From the NCBI GenBank assembly GCA_036417435.1, contig CM070901.1, forward strand, positions 62,430,501 through 62,494,500: a stretch of DNA of 64,000 nt, written 5' to 3'. Below, one piece after another: positions 1 to 12,103 of the stretch. The DNA comes from Inia geoffrensis. Lineage: Eukaryota; Chordata; Mammalia; Artiodactyla; Iniidae. A program made the translations under genes and the position numbers. Each line of letters opens with the position of its first letter. Position 1 is the first letter of the stretch. A model generated the notes under the pieces. That model was given only the letters and a program-made list of their open reading frames with translations, searched no databases and was not told the DNA's origin.

Positions 1-558
1 TTACATGGTTCCAAATGGATGGATCCAATCAGTGGTCTCAAAAGTGGGGGATGCATGCAACCCAGGTGTGCAAGATGCCTCAGAGGAGTGTGAGAAGAAA
101 ATATTATAATTTCTATTAACATGTACTTTTTATCTAAAAAAGAAGAAAATTAAGCTTCATTTATCATTATTTAATAGATTAGCATAGTTAATTTTGTAAA
201 AATGGTTAGAAACTTATATGTGGCTAGCACACATAGTAAGCATTACAGAAGGATTTGCTATATTTATATAATGTGTGTGTGGTGAGCACTCCAAATTATT
301 TTTAATTATAGAGATATATAATTAAAATTTTTGACACCACTGTCTACATGATTAGTGCTCCAGAGGGATAAGGAAAAAGAAAGAGAAAGGGAAAGAAAGG
401 CAAGAAAGTAGGAAAAGGAGAGATCTCAGTTGGACTAGGGTATCCACAGATGGAGAGTGTTTGCTCCGGGGTACTTCTTATTACTCCTCTATCGTCACTC
501 ACTGGCCAGAGCTTCTCAGTTGTGATCTCAACAGGGCAGAAGCCAGCTGCATAGGTGT
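1..558. other. Unassigned noncoding DNA
   Basis: AT-rich DNA with no open frame worth calling. A purine-rich AGGAAA/GAAAGG tract lies near 366-422. The first 110 bases resemble an old interspersed repeat, but I could not place it in a family. Confidence 0.5.
366..422. repeat. GA-rich low-complexity tract
   Basis: An almost pure purine stretch built from AAAGAAAGAGAAAGGG-like words. It is simple-sequence DNA with no function shown by the sequence. Confidence 0.6.
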
Positions 559-578
559 TTCTATTCCTTTTTTTGAAA

Positions 579-1361
579 TTTATTTTTCATTTTCTTTTTA
601 AATTTTTTTTATTGGAGTATATTTGCTTTACAATGGTGTGTTAGTTTCTGCTTTATAACAAAGTGAATCAGTTATACATATACATATGTTCCCGTACCTC
701 TTCTCTCTTGCATCTCCCTCCCTCGCACCCTCCCTATCCCACCCCTCCAGGCGGTCACAAAGCACCGAGCTGATCTCCCTGTGCTATGCGGCTGCTTCCC
801 ACTAGTTATCTACCTTACGTTTGGTAGTGTATATATGTATATATACATATATATAAGCCCATATATATATATGGGCTTTTACAGATTCTTTTCCCTTATA
901 GGTTATTATAAAATATTGAGTATAGTTCCCTGTGCTATATAGTAGGTCCTTATTGATTATTTATTTTACATATAGTAGTATGCATATGTTAACCCCAACC
1001 TCCTAACTTATCCCTCCCCCTTTCCCCTTTGGTAACCATAAGTTTGTTTTCTATGTCTGTGAGTATCTTTCTGTTTTGTTAATAAGTTCATTTGTATCCC
1101 TTTCTTTTTAGTTTCCACATATAAGCAACATCATATGATATTTGTCTTTGTCTGGCTTACTTCACTTAGTATGATAATCTCTAGGTTCATCCATGTTGCT
1201 GCAAGTGGCATTGTTTTATTATTTTTTATGGCTGAGAAATATTCCACTGTATATGTATACTACATCTTCTTTATCCATTCATCTGTCAGTGGGCATTTAG
1301 GTTGCTTCCATGTCTTGGCTATTGTAAACAGTGCTGCAGTGATCATTGGTGTGCATGTGTC
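579..1361 (-). mobile_element. L1 3' end, 5'-truncated, minus strand, with TSD
   Basis: Read on the minus strand this is the end of L1 ORF2 followed by the 3' UTR and an A-rich tail, seen here as the T-rich start near 585-612. The block at 647-800 holds the standard cetartiodactyl L1 3' UTR, with tracts for the small-tail segment and the CCCACCCC region. The segment at 900-1080 is of an older 3' UTR type, so the UTR looks mosaic. The insertion is flanked by the word TCTATTCCTTTT-GAAA at about 559-577 and 1362-1376, which I read as the TSD; the left copy has three extra T. The ORF2 end is short and broken, so the copy is dead. Confidence 0.85.
855..878. repeat. Perfect 24-bp palindrome inside L1 3' UTR
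   Basis: AAGCCCATATAT is followed at once by its exact reverse complement. It sits in a longer run of TATATG/CATATA words at 826-880 and could extrude as a hairpin. It looks like local sequence duplication within the L1 3' UTR. Confidence 0.75.
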
Positions 1362-1654
1362 TCTATTCCTTTTGAAAGCATAAGAGGCAGTTGCTTTCCT
1401 TTGGGAATGGAGGACATCTTCCAAGTCTCATTTCCTGCTCCCTTTCCTCAGGTGGTGGTAGGGAAAGGCAGTTAAAGCATGGCTCTAGTCCTATAAGGAT
1501 GAGGATCTTTCAACATGCCGCTTTTTACTTGGTGTCTGATGGAATCTCAAAACCAGATGGGATTTCAGGTGCTGGCCAAAGTGGAGTTAGCCCACCACAG
1601 CTCATCTCTCCAGATGATTACAATGAAAAACTCTGAGCACAGTAAAAAGAAACA

Positions 1655-1815
1655 AAACAAAACAAAAGGGAGAGCTTCCAGACTGGTGACCACATGAAGA
1701 TGTGGGAAGACAGTTTTACTCCCAGGGGACATGGAAGCTTCACACTGCTTCCCCACATACCTTGCCCTATGCATCTCTTCCATCTGGCTCTTCCTGAATT
1801 ATACCCTTTTATAAT
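1655..1815 (+). repeat. L1 leader or LTR-like fragment, origin unclear
   Basis: The stretch passes through a TTTTATAATACACTGGTGATCT-like region that recalls the polyadenylation region of old mammalian LTRs, then runs directly into the recognisable L1 leader at about 1820. I cannot tell from one copy whether the L1 leader begins here or whether the L1 inserted into or beside an old LTR. Confidence 0.3.
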
Positions 1816-2352
1816 ACACTGGTGATCTACCATGTAGCTGGCAGGGTTTTGGTGCTCCAGCCGGGTGTCAGGCCTGATACTCTGAGATGGGAGAGCTGAG
1901 TTCAGGACACTGGTCCACCAGAGACCTCCTTGCCCCACATAATATGAATCAATGAGAGCTCTCCCAGAGATCTCTGTCTCAATGCTAAGACCCAACTCCA
2001 ATCAATGACCAGCAAGCTACAGTGCTGGACACCCCATGCCAAACAACTAGCAAGACAGGAACACAGCTCCACCCATTAGCAGAGAAGTTGCCTAAAATCA
2101 TACTAAGTTCACAGACACTCCAAAACATAATACCGGATGCAGTTTTGCCCACCAGAAAGACAAGGTCCAACCTTATCCATAAGAACACGGGCACCAGTTC
2201 CTTCCAGAGGAAGCCTACACAACACACTGAAACAACCTTACCCACAAGGGACAGACACCAAAAACAACAAGAAATACGAACGTACACCCTGCGAAAAGGA
2301 GACACCAAACACAGTGAGTTAAGCAAAATTAAGAAGACAGAAATACACAGCA

Positions 2353-3217
2353 GATGAAGGAGCAAGGTAAAAACCCACCAGACCAAACAAAAGAAGAGGA
2401 AATAGGCAGTCTACCTGAAAAAGAATTCACAATAATGATAGTAAAAATGATCCAAAATCTTGGAAATAGAATAGAAAAAAACACAAGAGACCTTTAACAA
2501 GAACATAGAAGAACTAAAGAGCAAACAAACAATGATGAACAACAAAACAAATGAAATTAAACATTCTCTAGAAGGAATCAATAGAAGAATACCTGAGGCA
2601 GAAGAATGGATAAGTGACTTGGAAGAAGAAATAGTGGAAATAACTACCAAAGAGCAGAACAAAGAAAAAGGAATGAAAAGAATTGAGGACAGTCTCAGAG
2701 ACATCTGGGACAACATTAAATGTACCAACATTCGAATTATAGGGGTCCCAGAAGAAGAAAAGAGAAAGGGACTGAGAAAATATTTGAAGAGATTATAGCT
2801 GAAAACTTACTTAATATAGGAAAGGAAAGAGTCAATCAAGTCCAGGAAGTGCAGAGAATCCCATACAGTATAAATCCAAGGAAAAACATGCCAAGTCACC
2901 TATTATTCAAACTATCAAAAATTAAATACAAAGAAAAAATATTAAAAGCAGCAAAGGAAAAGCAACAAATAACATACAAGTGAATCCTCATAAGGTTAAC
3001 AGCTGATCTTTCAGCAGAAACTCTGCAAGCCAGAACAGAGTGCCAGGACATATTTAAAGTGATGAAAGAGAAAAACCTACAACCAAGATTACTCTACCCA
3101 GCAAGAATCTCACTCAGATTCAATGGAGAAAGTAAAAACTTTACAGACAAACAAAAGCTAACAGAATTCAGCACAACCAAACCAGCTCTACAACAAATAC
3201 TAAAGGAAGTTCTCTAG
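2353..3217 (+). pseudogene. L1 ORF1 remnant (RNA-binding ORF1p)
   Basis: The ATG at 2353 opens a frame starting MKEQGKNPPDQTKEEEIG, which matches the start expected for this L1's ORF1p. An extra base near 2480-2500 moves the frame to a stop. The coiled-coil-type part resumes at 2532 in another frame, another indel near 2750-2790 shifts it again, and a TGA replaces a glycine codon near 2981. The family protein is a trimeric RNA-binding chaperone that packages L1 RNA. The conserved stretch IRIIGVPEEE (near 2731-2760) marks the RRM region. The expected terminator TAG is at 3215. At least two frameshifts and one nonsense change make it non-functional. Confidence 0.85.
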
Positions 3218-3275
3218 GCAGGAAACACAAGAGAAGGAAAAGACCTACAAAAACAAACCCAAAACAATTAAGAAA

Positions 3276-6200
3276 ATGGTAATAGGAACATACATATCAA
3301 TAACTACCTTAAATATAAATGGATTAAATGCTCCAACCAAAAGACACAGACTGGCTGAATGTATACAAAAACAAGACACATCTGTATGCTGTCTATAAGA
3401 GACCCATTCAGACCTAGGGACACATACAGACTGAAAGTGAAGGGATGGAAAAAGATATTCCATGCAAATGGAAACCAAAAGAAAGCTGGAGTAGCAATTC
3501 TCATATCAGACAAAACAAACTTTAAAATAAAGACTGTTACAAGAGACAAAGAAGGACACTACAAAATGATTAAGGGATCAATCCAAGAAGAAGATATAAC
3601 AATTGTAAATATTTGGTACCCAACAGAGGAGCACATCAATACATAAAGCAAATGCTAATAGCCGTAAAAGGGGAAATTGATACTAACAGAGTCATAGGAG
3701 GGAACTTTAACACCTTACTTTCACCAATGGCCAGATCAACCAAAATGAAAATAAATAAGGAAACACAAGCTTTAAATGATACATTAAACGAGATGGACTT
3801 AATTGATAATTATAAGACATTCCATCCAAAAACAACAGAATACACTTTCTTCCCAAGTGCTCATGGAACATTCTCCAGGATAGAGCATACCTCGGGTCAC
3901 AAATCAAGCCTTGGTAAATTTAAGAAAATTGAAATCGTATCAAGTATCTTTTCCAACAACAACGCTGTGAGACTAGATATCAATTACAGGAAAAAAATCT
4001 GTAAAAAATACAAACACATGGCAACTAAACAATACACTACTTAATAGTCCAGAGATCACTGATGAAATCAAAGAGGAAATCAGAAAATACCTAGAAACAA
4101 ATGACAATGAAAACACAATGACCCAAAACCTATGGGATGCAGCAAAAGCCATTCTAAGAGGGAAGTATATAGCAATTCAATCCTACCTCAAGAAACAAGA
4201 AACATCTCAAATAAACAACCTAACCTTACTCCTAAAGCAATTAGAGAAAGAAGAACTGAAAAACCCCAAAGTTAGCAGAAGGAAAGAAACCAAAAAGATC
4301 AGATCAGAAATAAATGAAAAAGAAATGAAGGAAACGATAGCAAAGATCAATAAAACTAAAAACTTGTTCTTTCAGAAGATAAACAAATTGATAAATCATT
4401 TGTCAGACTCATCAAGAAAAAAAGGGAGAAGACTCAAATCAATAGAACTAGAAATGAAAAAAGAGAGGTAACAATTGACACTACAGAAATACAAAGGATC
4501 ATGAGAGATTACTACAAGCAACTATATGCCAATAAAACTGACAACCTAGAAGAAATGCACAAATTCTTAGAAAAGCACAACCTTCCGAGACTGAAACAGG
4601 AAGAAATGGAAAATATAAACAGACAAATCACATTCACTGAAATTGAGAATGTGATTAAAAATCTTCCAACAAACAAAAGCCCAGGGCCAGATGGCTTCAC
4701 AGGCGAATTCTACCAAACTTTTAGAGAAGAGCTAACACCTATCCTTCTCAAACTCTTCCAAAATATAGCAGACAGAGGAACACTCCCAAACTCATTCTAC
4801 TAGGCCACCATCACCCTGATACCAAAACCAGACAAAGATGTCACAAAAAAAGAAAACTATAGGCCAATATCACTGATAAACATAGATGCAAAAATCCTCA
4901 ACAAAATACTAGCAAAGAAAATCCAGCAGCACATTAAAAGGATCATACACAATAACCAAGTGAGGTTTAACCCAGGAATTTTAAGGATTCTTCAATGTAT
5001 GCAAATAAATTACTGTGATACACCACATTAACAAATTGAAAGAGAAAAACCATATGATCATCTCATAAAAACTTTCAACAATATTCAATACCCCTTTATG
5101 ATAAAAACTCTCCAGACAGTAGGCATAGAGGGAACTTACCTCAACATAACAAAGGCCATATATGACAAACCCACAACCAATATCATTTTCAGTGTTGAAA
5201 AACTGAAGCCATTTCCACTAAGACCAGGAACAAAACAAGGTTGCCCACCTTCACTACTATTATTCAACATAGTTTTGGAAGTTTTAGCCACAGCAATCAG
5301 AGAAGAAAAAGAAATAAAAGGAATCCAAATAGGAAAGAAGAAGTAAAACTGTCACTGTGTGCAGATGATATGATACTATATAGAGAGAATCCTAAAGATG
5401 CAACCAGAAAACTACTAGAGGTAATCAATGAATTTGGTAAAGTAGCGGGATACAAAATTAAAGCAGAGAAACCTCTTGCATTCCTATACACTAATGATGG
5501 AAAATCTGAAAAGAGATATTAAGGAAACACTCCCATTTACCACTGCAACAAAAAGAATAAAATACCTAGGAATAAACCTACCTAAGGAGACAAAAGACTT
5601 GTATGCAGAAAACTATAACACACTTGTGACAGAAATTAAAGATGATACAAACAGATGGAGAGATATACCATGCTCTTGGATTGGAAGAATCTAACTTTGA
5701 AAGTGACTATACTACCCAAAGCAATCTACAATTCAGTGAAATCCCTATCAAACTACCAATGCATTTTTCACAGAACTAGAACAAAAAATTTCACAATTTG
5801 TATGAGACCACAAAAGTCCCTGAATAGCCAAAGCAACATTGGGAAAGAAAAACGGAGCTGGAGAAATCAGGCTTCTTGACTTCAGACTATACTACAAAGC
5901 TACTGTAATCAAGACAGTATGGAAATGGCAGAGAAACAGAAATATAGATCAATGGAACAGGATAGAAAGCCCAGGGAGAGACCCACACACATATGGTCTT
6001 TCCTCCTTTATCTTTGATAAAGGAGGAAAGAATATACAATGTAGAAAAGACAGCCTCTTCAATAAGTGGTGCTGGGACACTGGAGAGTTACAGGTAAAAG
6101 AATGAAATTAGAACACTCTCTAACATCATACACAAAAATAAACTCAAAATGGATTAAAGACCTAAATGTAAGGCCAGAAACTATCAAACTCTTAGAGGAA

Positions 6201-7561
6201 AACATAGGCAGAGCACTCTATGACATAAATCACAGCAAGATCCTTTTTGACCCACCTCTTAGAGAAATGGAAATAAAAACAAAAATAAACAAATGGGACT
6301 TAATTAAACTTAAAAGCTTTTGCACCACAAAGGAAATCATAAACAAGACGAAAAGACAACCCTCATACAGTACTTGTTTTTCTCTTTCTGACTTACTTCA
6401 TTCTGTATGACATACTCTACGTCCATACAGCATGCTAACACATATATATGGAATCTAAAAAAAAAACCAAAAAAATGGCTATGAAGAACCTAGGGACAGG
6501 ACGGGAATAAAGATGCAGACCTACTAGAGAATGGACTTGAGAACACAGGGAGGGGGAAGGGTAAGCTGGGACAAAATGAGAGAATGACATGGACATACAT
6601 ACACTACGAAATGTAAAATCTATAGCTAGTGGGAAGCAGCTGCATAGCACAGGGAGATCAGCTCCGTGCTTTGTGACCACCTAGAGGGGTGGGATAGGGA
6701 GGGTGGGAGGGAGGGAGATGCAAGAGGGAAGAGATATGGGGATATATGTATATGTATAGCTGATTCACTTTGTTATAAAGCAGAAACTAACACACCATTG
6801 TAAAGCAATTATACTCCAGTAAAGATGTTAAAAAAAAATAGACAACCCTCAGAAATGGAGAAAATATTTGCAAATGAAGCAACTCACAAGGGATTAATCT
6901 CCAAAATTTGCAAGCAGCTCAATATCAAAAAAAGAAATAACCAAATCCAAAAATGGGCCGAAGACCCAACGAGTCATTTCTCCAAAGAAGATATACAGAT
7001 TGCCAACAAACATATGGAAGGATGCTCAACGTCACTGATCATTAGAGAAATGCAAATCAAAACTACAATGAGGTATCACCTCACACCAGTCAGAATAGCC
7101 ATCATCAAAAAATCTACAAACAATAAATGCTAGAGAGGGTGTGGAGAAAAGGGAACCCTCCTGCACTGTTGGTGGGAATGTAAATTAATACAGCCACTAT
7201 GGAGAACAGTATGGAGATTCCTTAAAAAATGAAAAATAGAACTACCATGCGACCCAGCAATCCCACTACTGGGCATATACCCTGAGAAAACCATAATCCA
7301 AAAAGTGTCATGTACCACAATGTTCATTGCAGCTCTATTTACAACAGCCAGGACATGGAAACAACCTAATTGTCCATCAACAGATGAATGGATAAAGAAG
7401 ATGTGGCACATAGATGCAATGGAATATTACTCAGCCATAAAAAGAAATGAAATTGAGTTATTTATAGTGAGGTGGATGGACCTAGAGTCTGTCATACAGA
7501 GTGAAGTAAGTCAGAAAGTGAAAAACAAATACCCTATGCTAACACATATATATGGAATCAA
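3276..7561 (+). pseudogene. L1 ORF2 remnant (endonuclease-reverse transcriptase)
   Basis: The frame starts with ATG at 3276 and reads as the APE-type endonuclease start, including the words LNINGLNAPTKRHRL. A CAA-to-TAA change and a base loss near 3390-3405 end it early. Further pieces follow in shifting frames: endonuclease 3480-4040, linker 4118-4470 and reverse transcriptase 4501-5520, with [13 protein letters not shown] near 4678. The RT catalytic box is at 5358-5369 and reads CADD where F/YADD is the family form, so the residue before the Asp pair is altered while both Asp remain. The C-terminal Cys-rich segment near 7120-7190 has a TAG in place of a Trp codon. ORF2 is split by the nested L1 at 6366-6839. 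It is not functional. Confidence 0.9.
6366..6839 (+). mobile_element. Nested L1 3' end with 5' inversion (twin priming)
   Basis: A short L1 copy lies inside ORF2 of the larger L1. The TSD AGACAACCCTCA is at 6354-6365 and again at 6840-6851, both perfect. The main part (about 6430-6830) is the L1 3' UTR on the plus strand, ending in an A run. The first part (6366-6427) is the reverse complement of the ORF2 tail that normally precedes this UTR. This is the known signature of twin priming, in which the target-primed cDNA is started from both nicked strands. Confidence 0.88.
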
Positions 7562-7939
7562 AAAAAAAGGTCATGAAGAACCTAGGGGCAGGACAGGAAT
7601 AAAGATGCATTCCTACTAGAGAATGGACTTGAGGATAGGGGGAGGGGGAAGGATAAGCTCTGACAAAGTGAGAGAGTGGCATGGGCATATATACACTACC
7701 AAATGTAAAATACATAGCTAGTGGTAGGCAGCCGCATAGCACAGGGAGATCAGCTCCGTGCTTTGTGACCACCTATAGGGGTGGGAAAGCGAGGGTGGGA
7801 GGGAGGGAGATGCAAGAGGGAGGAGATATGGGGATACATGTATATGTATAGCTGATTCACTTTGTTATAAAGCAGAAACTAACACACCATTGTAAAGCAA
7901 TTATACTCCAATAAAGATGTTAAAAAAAAAGAAAAGAAT

Positions 7940-8145
7940 AATCAGTTGTGTTTCTATATACTAACAAAAAATGTAGAAACTAAAATAAAAACACAATATC
8001 ATTTTCAATTCCTGCAAAGAAAATGAAATGCTCAGGTCTAAATTGAATAAAACATGTACACAATTTGTGTGCTAAAAATTACAAAACACTGATGGAAAAA
8101 AATCAAAGACCTAAATAAATGGAGAGATACAGGTATTGCTTCCTG
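7940..8145 (+). mobile_element. Old L1 ORF2 fragment
   Basis: The text from ATCAGTTGTGTTTCTATA to AAATAAATGGAGAGATAC follows the order of an L1 ORF2 RT segment, but is much more diverged than the neighbouring L1 and lacks an internal part. It is an older L1M-type relic that abuts the tail of the large L1. Confidence 0.6.
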
Positions 8146-9010
8146 CGTGTTATCAGAGTTTTGGTTTTTTTTTTCTGTGTTTACCTCTCCACCACCAGTT
8201 GGGGTGCATTAGAGGTAAAGAGGACACCAGGGGGAGACTTCATGGGCACATCATTATGCCATGATTTTATTTCCTTCTGTGACAATTTACATTAGGTTCC
8301 ACTGATCTCATTCTTCCAAACCTAAATCATTTGTGAGCTCACAAATGGTACTGGTAGCCATTTCTAGTTAATGTTTCTAGAACTCATTAATTCAACAAAT
8401 ACTTATTGGGCACCCACCAATAATGCACTCAATGCTGTGGGTACAGAAAAACAGACACGATGCCTTTCACAGAAGATAAAAAAAAATTTTTTTTTTAAAG
8501 ATCCAGTGCCTACTGGAGAAGATCTAATCTCATAGCTTCTATGGTGATCAATAGAACAAATCTCAGCTTAGGAAGATACAAATGAAAAAGAGTGTTTTCT
8601 AGAAAAATTAACCAAAATCTTAGTTTTCTTCTGAGGCTAATACATTTAGTGAAAATACCCAAAAATGTGGCTGTTTTCACAACTCTTTTTTTTCTAAATT
8701 GATTCAGAGATCTGGGAGTTTGTTTTTCCTTCCTGTTGGTGTTCCAGGGCCTGATCGATCAGTCTCAATTGTGCCCTGAGTACTCACACCAGGCCAGCTT
8801 AATAATATGCTGACTCATTATCATTCTTGACCAGCCAAACAACTCTTACTCCAAGGACATTACTGAATGCAGCCATCGTGGAGGTAAATTCTGAGCCAAA
8901 ATGCCACCCATCCCTAGCTCAGGATCTGTGGAATATGGAGCAAGGAGGGTCAGTTAGATCTTGATTCAAAACCTCCCATCTCTTATCTCCTCTGTGGCTG
9001 GGTCCAGTTC
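8146..9010. other. Mostly unassigned noncoding DNA with an L2 piece
   Basis: Apart from an L2-like stretch at 8385-8470 I see no recognisable repeat and no credible coding frame. A/T-rich homopolymer runs occur at 8161-8174 and 8481-8498. Confidence 0.5.
8385..8470 (-). mobile_element. L2 (LINE2) fragment
   Basis: The stretch has the order ATTAATTCAACAAATACTTATTGGGCACC...CAATGCTGTGGGTACAG, a diverged copy of the familiar L2 segment about reaching the 'average size category' phrase near the 3' region. It is ancient and inactive. Confidence 0.5.
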
Positions 9011-9155
9011 TATAAGCTCACTGGATCCTCAAATTCCTTTCTACGATGGAGATATAAAAGAAAAAACTCTTCTTTATGGGGATAATAGAAAATTTAAATG
9101 AACTAAACATTAGTCAGAGTTGCAAAGCGTGTAAATAGGTACTTGAGAAAACATT
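9010..9155 (+). mobile_element. Possible MIR fragment
   Basis: There is a weak match to the MIR order: CTCAAATTCC, then GGGGATAATAG and a TTAAATGAACTAA block. It is heavily diverged and uncertain. Confidence 0.3.
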
Positions 9156-9809
9156 CAATTTCTCCCTCACATCCGTCTGCTCTTCCAATATGGACAAGTT
9201 ACTCTGGGGCTCTTTTCCAAAGTCAGAGAGGTCTTGGCTCCCCTGAAGCAGGCCGAGGTACGTCTTGCATGTCCAAAATTTCTCCTCAATCAGACCAGTT
9301 TAGATAGAAACCTACAAATCCCATCTTAACCATTTCAACCCACCCCCCTCTTCAGCCCAGGTTAGTCCCTAGCACCCTGTCCTCTCTGGGATCCTAACGT
9401 CTCCAGCCACACATTCAGTATATGATTTCCTGGGCCAGCATGGGTACCACATGCATGCTGAGGCTCCCTACCCACTTCTTGGATGGCTCCAGCCTCAGGA
9501 TGGGTACCACCTGCTAGCTTCATCAAACCATAGAGTCCTTAGTGAAATATTGATATTTTGCCTACAAGTTCAGTTAGTCTCCAAGTAGAAGGAAAGACTA
9601 GGCCATCAAGCTCTTAGACATAACCTCACATGTGATATTGTATTAACTGCTCCTTGATATAAATAAGAAAGCCACAGGTCCCCCAAATTTATTCCCACCC
9701 TAACTGGGCTAATTACACCTTTTCTATGTTTCCACTGGCTTGCTCTGGGCATCTCAGTCATTGCATTTAACTCTGTGGAGCCTAGGTCCATTCACCCATC
9801 AGCCAGTCT

Positions 9810-9932
9810 CACCCAGCAAAACGTGAACACCTTCATGGCTGGGAAGGTGTTTTGTTCATCTTTATATGCCCAGTAGCCAGCACAGTGCATGTCATGTATG
9901 CCCAATAAATATTTGTTGAATGAATGAAATAA
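9810..9932 (+). mobile_element. L2 3' end
   Basis: The end CCCAATAAATATTTGTTGAATGAATGAA is preceded by an order like that of an L2 tail (tail-end words GGTGTTTTGTTCATC and CCAGCACAGTGC). The core may start near 9720. L2 has long been immobile in placental mammals. Confidence 0.6.
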
Positions 9933-11230
9933 GTCCCCTAAATGAATGAAAAATTCCTCCTGTAAGCATGCCATCTAAACATTGTACCTCTGGGCACGTA
10001 GGCCTAGCATTTCCCCATGGTGTCATAAATGGATGAGGCTCTGCCTGAAAAATTCTACAGGATAAACTGGCTGCCTTCTGGGGTTTTCTCTGAAATGCAG
10101 ACTGCTATCAAGGCTGCTAATATTGTTTCCCTGGGTGTACCACAGAGGATGCCAGGCTTTATTAATCTAAGGTGTTTGCTTCATGTAACAACTTGCTTCT
10201 TAATGAGCTTGTTTATCTCACCATCTTGGATGTTAATATTGTTGAGAGGGAAGCATGCTGATTGACTGTTACCAAGCAAAGATGAAAATCTCCAGGGAGA
10301 GCATCAAATACATTCTATGTGTTAACAATTAGTCAACATCTAAGCTCTCTTTCAAGAGAAAAGAAAAGAAAGGGAATAAAGGGAAAGGAATGGCTTTAAG
10401 ATGAGCAATAAAAAGTTGTTTGTACTTTCTTTTCTAAGCTTCTGGCGAGGTCCATGAACCAAACTGATAAACTCTGCCTTGCAGGTTGAGGTCAGGGACC
10501 TACTGGGCTACTAGCTCACCCCTCAGCCGCGCACTCTGCAGGAAAACATATACTCTGAATACAAAGGCAAGATTGAAGGTTGGACAGTCCATCCTTATCA
10601 ATGTTTCCATTTGTAATTTGAGTTTTTGCTATAGGAGTCTGCTTATTGAAACAGAGCACTTCCCTCAGAGAATGGCTTCTGTGTTGGTTATTCCCTATTT
10701 GCTAACTGCCTCCCCACCCCAGGCCCGTTCTCCGCTCTCCTCTGCCCTACCCTGGGACCCAGAGGCTGGCTTCCTTCCCTCTGGCTTTTGCTGGATTTGG
10801 CCACCAGTCAGCAGTACAAGATCAGAGGGTGGGAAGTCCGAGTCCTCTCATGTCCCACCTTGCTGCGGTGTCCAGTTCCCTAGCAGGAGCTGCCTGCTTC
10901 TAGGGCCAGTGCTCCTCCCTGCTGGCTCTCACTGAGCTCCAGTACAAAATCTCTTTCCCTTGCCCCTGAGTCCTTGGGGCTGTAACAGCCTCGCACTGTG
11001 GGTAATCTCTGGGTGCCTCAATTTATCTTGTCTGTGGCTTTAACCTTGCCCACACCTCCTTAAACGGAACTTTTACTCAAATTTCTTACTTTGAGCCATC
11101 TGAGATGAATACCTATATACCCTACTGTCTCAAGTCAGAGGATGTGGTCCCTTGTTCTTTTTCATATCATGTCCCTCTATGGTGTTTTCATATTTTGCAA
11201 AATATTTCCAATTCCAGCACATCTCAGCCC
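9933..11230. other. Noncoding DNA, partly an unplaced old repeat
   Basis: There is no coding support. The part 10690-11130 is pyrimidine-rich and resembles an old dispersed mammalian repeat, including the stretch CCTTGCCCACACCTCCTTAAA followed by a TTTACTCAAATTTCTTACTTTGAG-like segment, but I cannot name the family. A 149-codon open frame at 10486-10935 has no recognisable domain and is treated as chance. Confidence 0.35.
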
Positions 11231-11234
11231 CACA

Positions 11235-11335
11235 GGGATTCTGTGACCTAGGCAGGGCGGGTTGTTATCCCCATTTCTTACCCTCCGTCAGATAAGAAAG
11301 CTGAGACTCAGAGGCTAGTCACATAGGCCTCTCCC
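11235..11335 (-). mobile_element. MIR fragment
   Basis: On the minus strand the piece has the MIR core order: TTATCCCCATTTCTTACC...AAGAAAGCTGAGACTCAGAGG followed by a CTAGTCAC word. It is diverged and partial. Confidence 0.55.
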
Positions 11336-11876
11336 AAGGAGGGAAAACCTTATTGGAAAAATAACAGATCAATCCACACTGAAACTAGGAAATTTAAATC
11401 ATTCTCTATCCTCTTTTCTCTCAAAGTTCTTGAGAAGGTGAGAGGGGATGGGAACAAAGCACAGAAGGAGAGATGGACCTTAAATGGAAGCAGGGGCATT
11501 GCCTCCATTTCAACAGGCTGGAAGGCAGGATATATGGCTACAGGTGCAGTGGTTTGGAAGAATTGGCTGGATGAGAAGGACCTTGTTTTTTTCCAACCGT
11601 ATCTTTGAAGTAAGATCACCAGCTAGGAGAGAGTGGCAGAGACTGGGGGGAAAGGACGGAAGGTGTAAAACAGTCATCTCAGAGAGTGGGAAGGTGAATT
11701 TCTACATTTAGGAAAATACAGTTGGATTGTTTGCCTAACGTGTTCTTTTGAGATTTTTGGTCATAAGTTTGAAGAAGTCCAGTAAGCAGAGTTCTGTGTG
11801 TGTTTTCTTCACCCTCTCCTTCCTTCTCTCTGAAATTCTCAGCTTCTCTGCTGTGGGCATACAGGAAATGGATGCT

Positions 11877-11883
<7 letters not shown>

Positions 11884-11911
<28 letters not shown>

Positions 11912-12103
11912 AGTACACGGGCCTCTCACTGCTGTGGCTTCTCTTGTTGCGGAGCACAGGATCCGGACGCGCAGGCTCAGCGGCCATGGCTCACGGGCCT
12001 AGCCGCTCCACGGCATGTGGGATCTTCCCGGACCGGGGCACGAACCCGTGTCCCCTGCATCGGCAGGCGGACTCTCAACCACTGCGCCACCAGGGAAGCC
12101 CCT
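11884..12103 (-). mobile_element. CHR-type SINE, short form, minus strand
   Basis: On the minus strand the copy starts with GGGCTTCCCTGGTGGCGCAG and ends in a long A tail (T run at 11881-11909). The tRNA-Glu-like head carries an A-box region and a B-box-like GGTTCGTGCCC, which is an internal pol III promoter. The TSD GGATGCTTGATTTT is at 11870-11883 and 12104-12117. The long homopolymer tail and good match suggest a fairly young copy. Confidence 0.93.

Larger units (their letters stand above)
1655..7930 (+). mobile_element. Near-full-length L1, plus strand, inactive
   Basis: This is the most complete L1 of the window. It has a 5' UTR-type leader (about 1820-2350), an ORF1 remnant, an ORF2 remnant, a G-rich 3' UTR (7560-7915) and an A-rich tail after the last AATAAAGATGTTA. 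The exact 5' end is uncertain: 1655-1815 could belong to the leader or be an older LTR-like repeat. Subtracting the nested insertion at 6366-6839, the element is close to 6 kb. Both ORFs carry frameshifts and stops, so it cannot make its own machinery. Its 3' UTR diagnostic words differ from those of the host L1 at 36.8-44.1 kb, so they belong to different subfamilies. Confidence 0.9.

Noticed and set aside
1618..2001. 127-codon minus-strand open frame
   Set aside because: It lies antisense to the L1 leader and has no domain.
10486..10935. 149-codon open frame with Pro/Ser-rich end
   Set aside because: No domain, no splice or promoter context, and the second half lies in what looks like an old dispersed repeat.
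11884..12103. tRNA gene-like A and B boxes in the SINE heads
   Set aside because: The tRNA-like part is the SINE promoter region. It lacks a proper cloverleaf and is followed by SINE body and A tail, repeated at seven or more sites.
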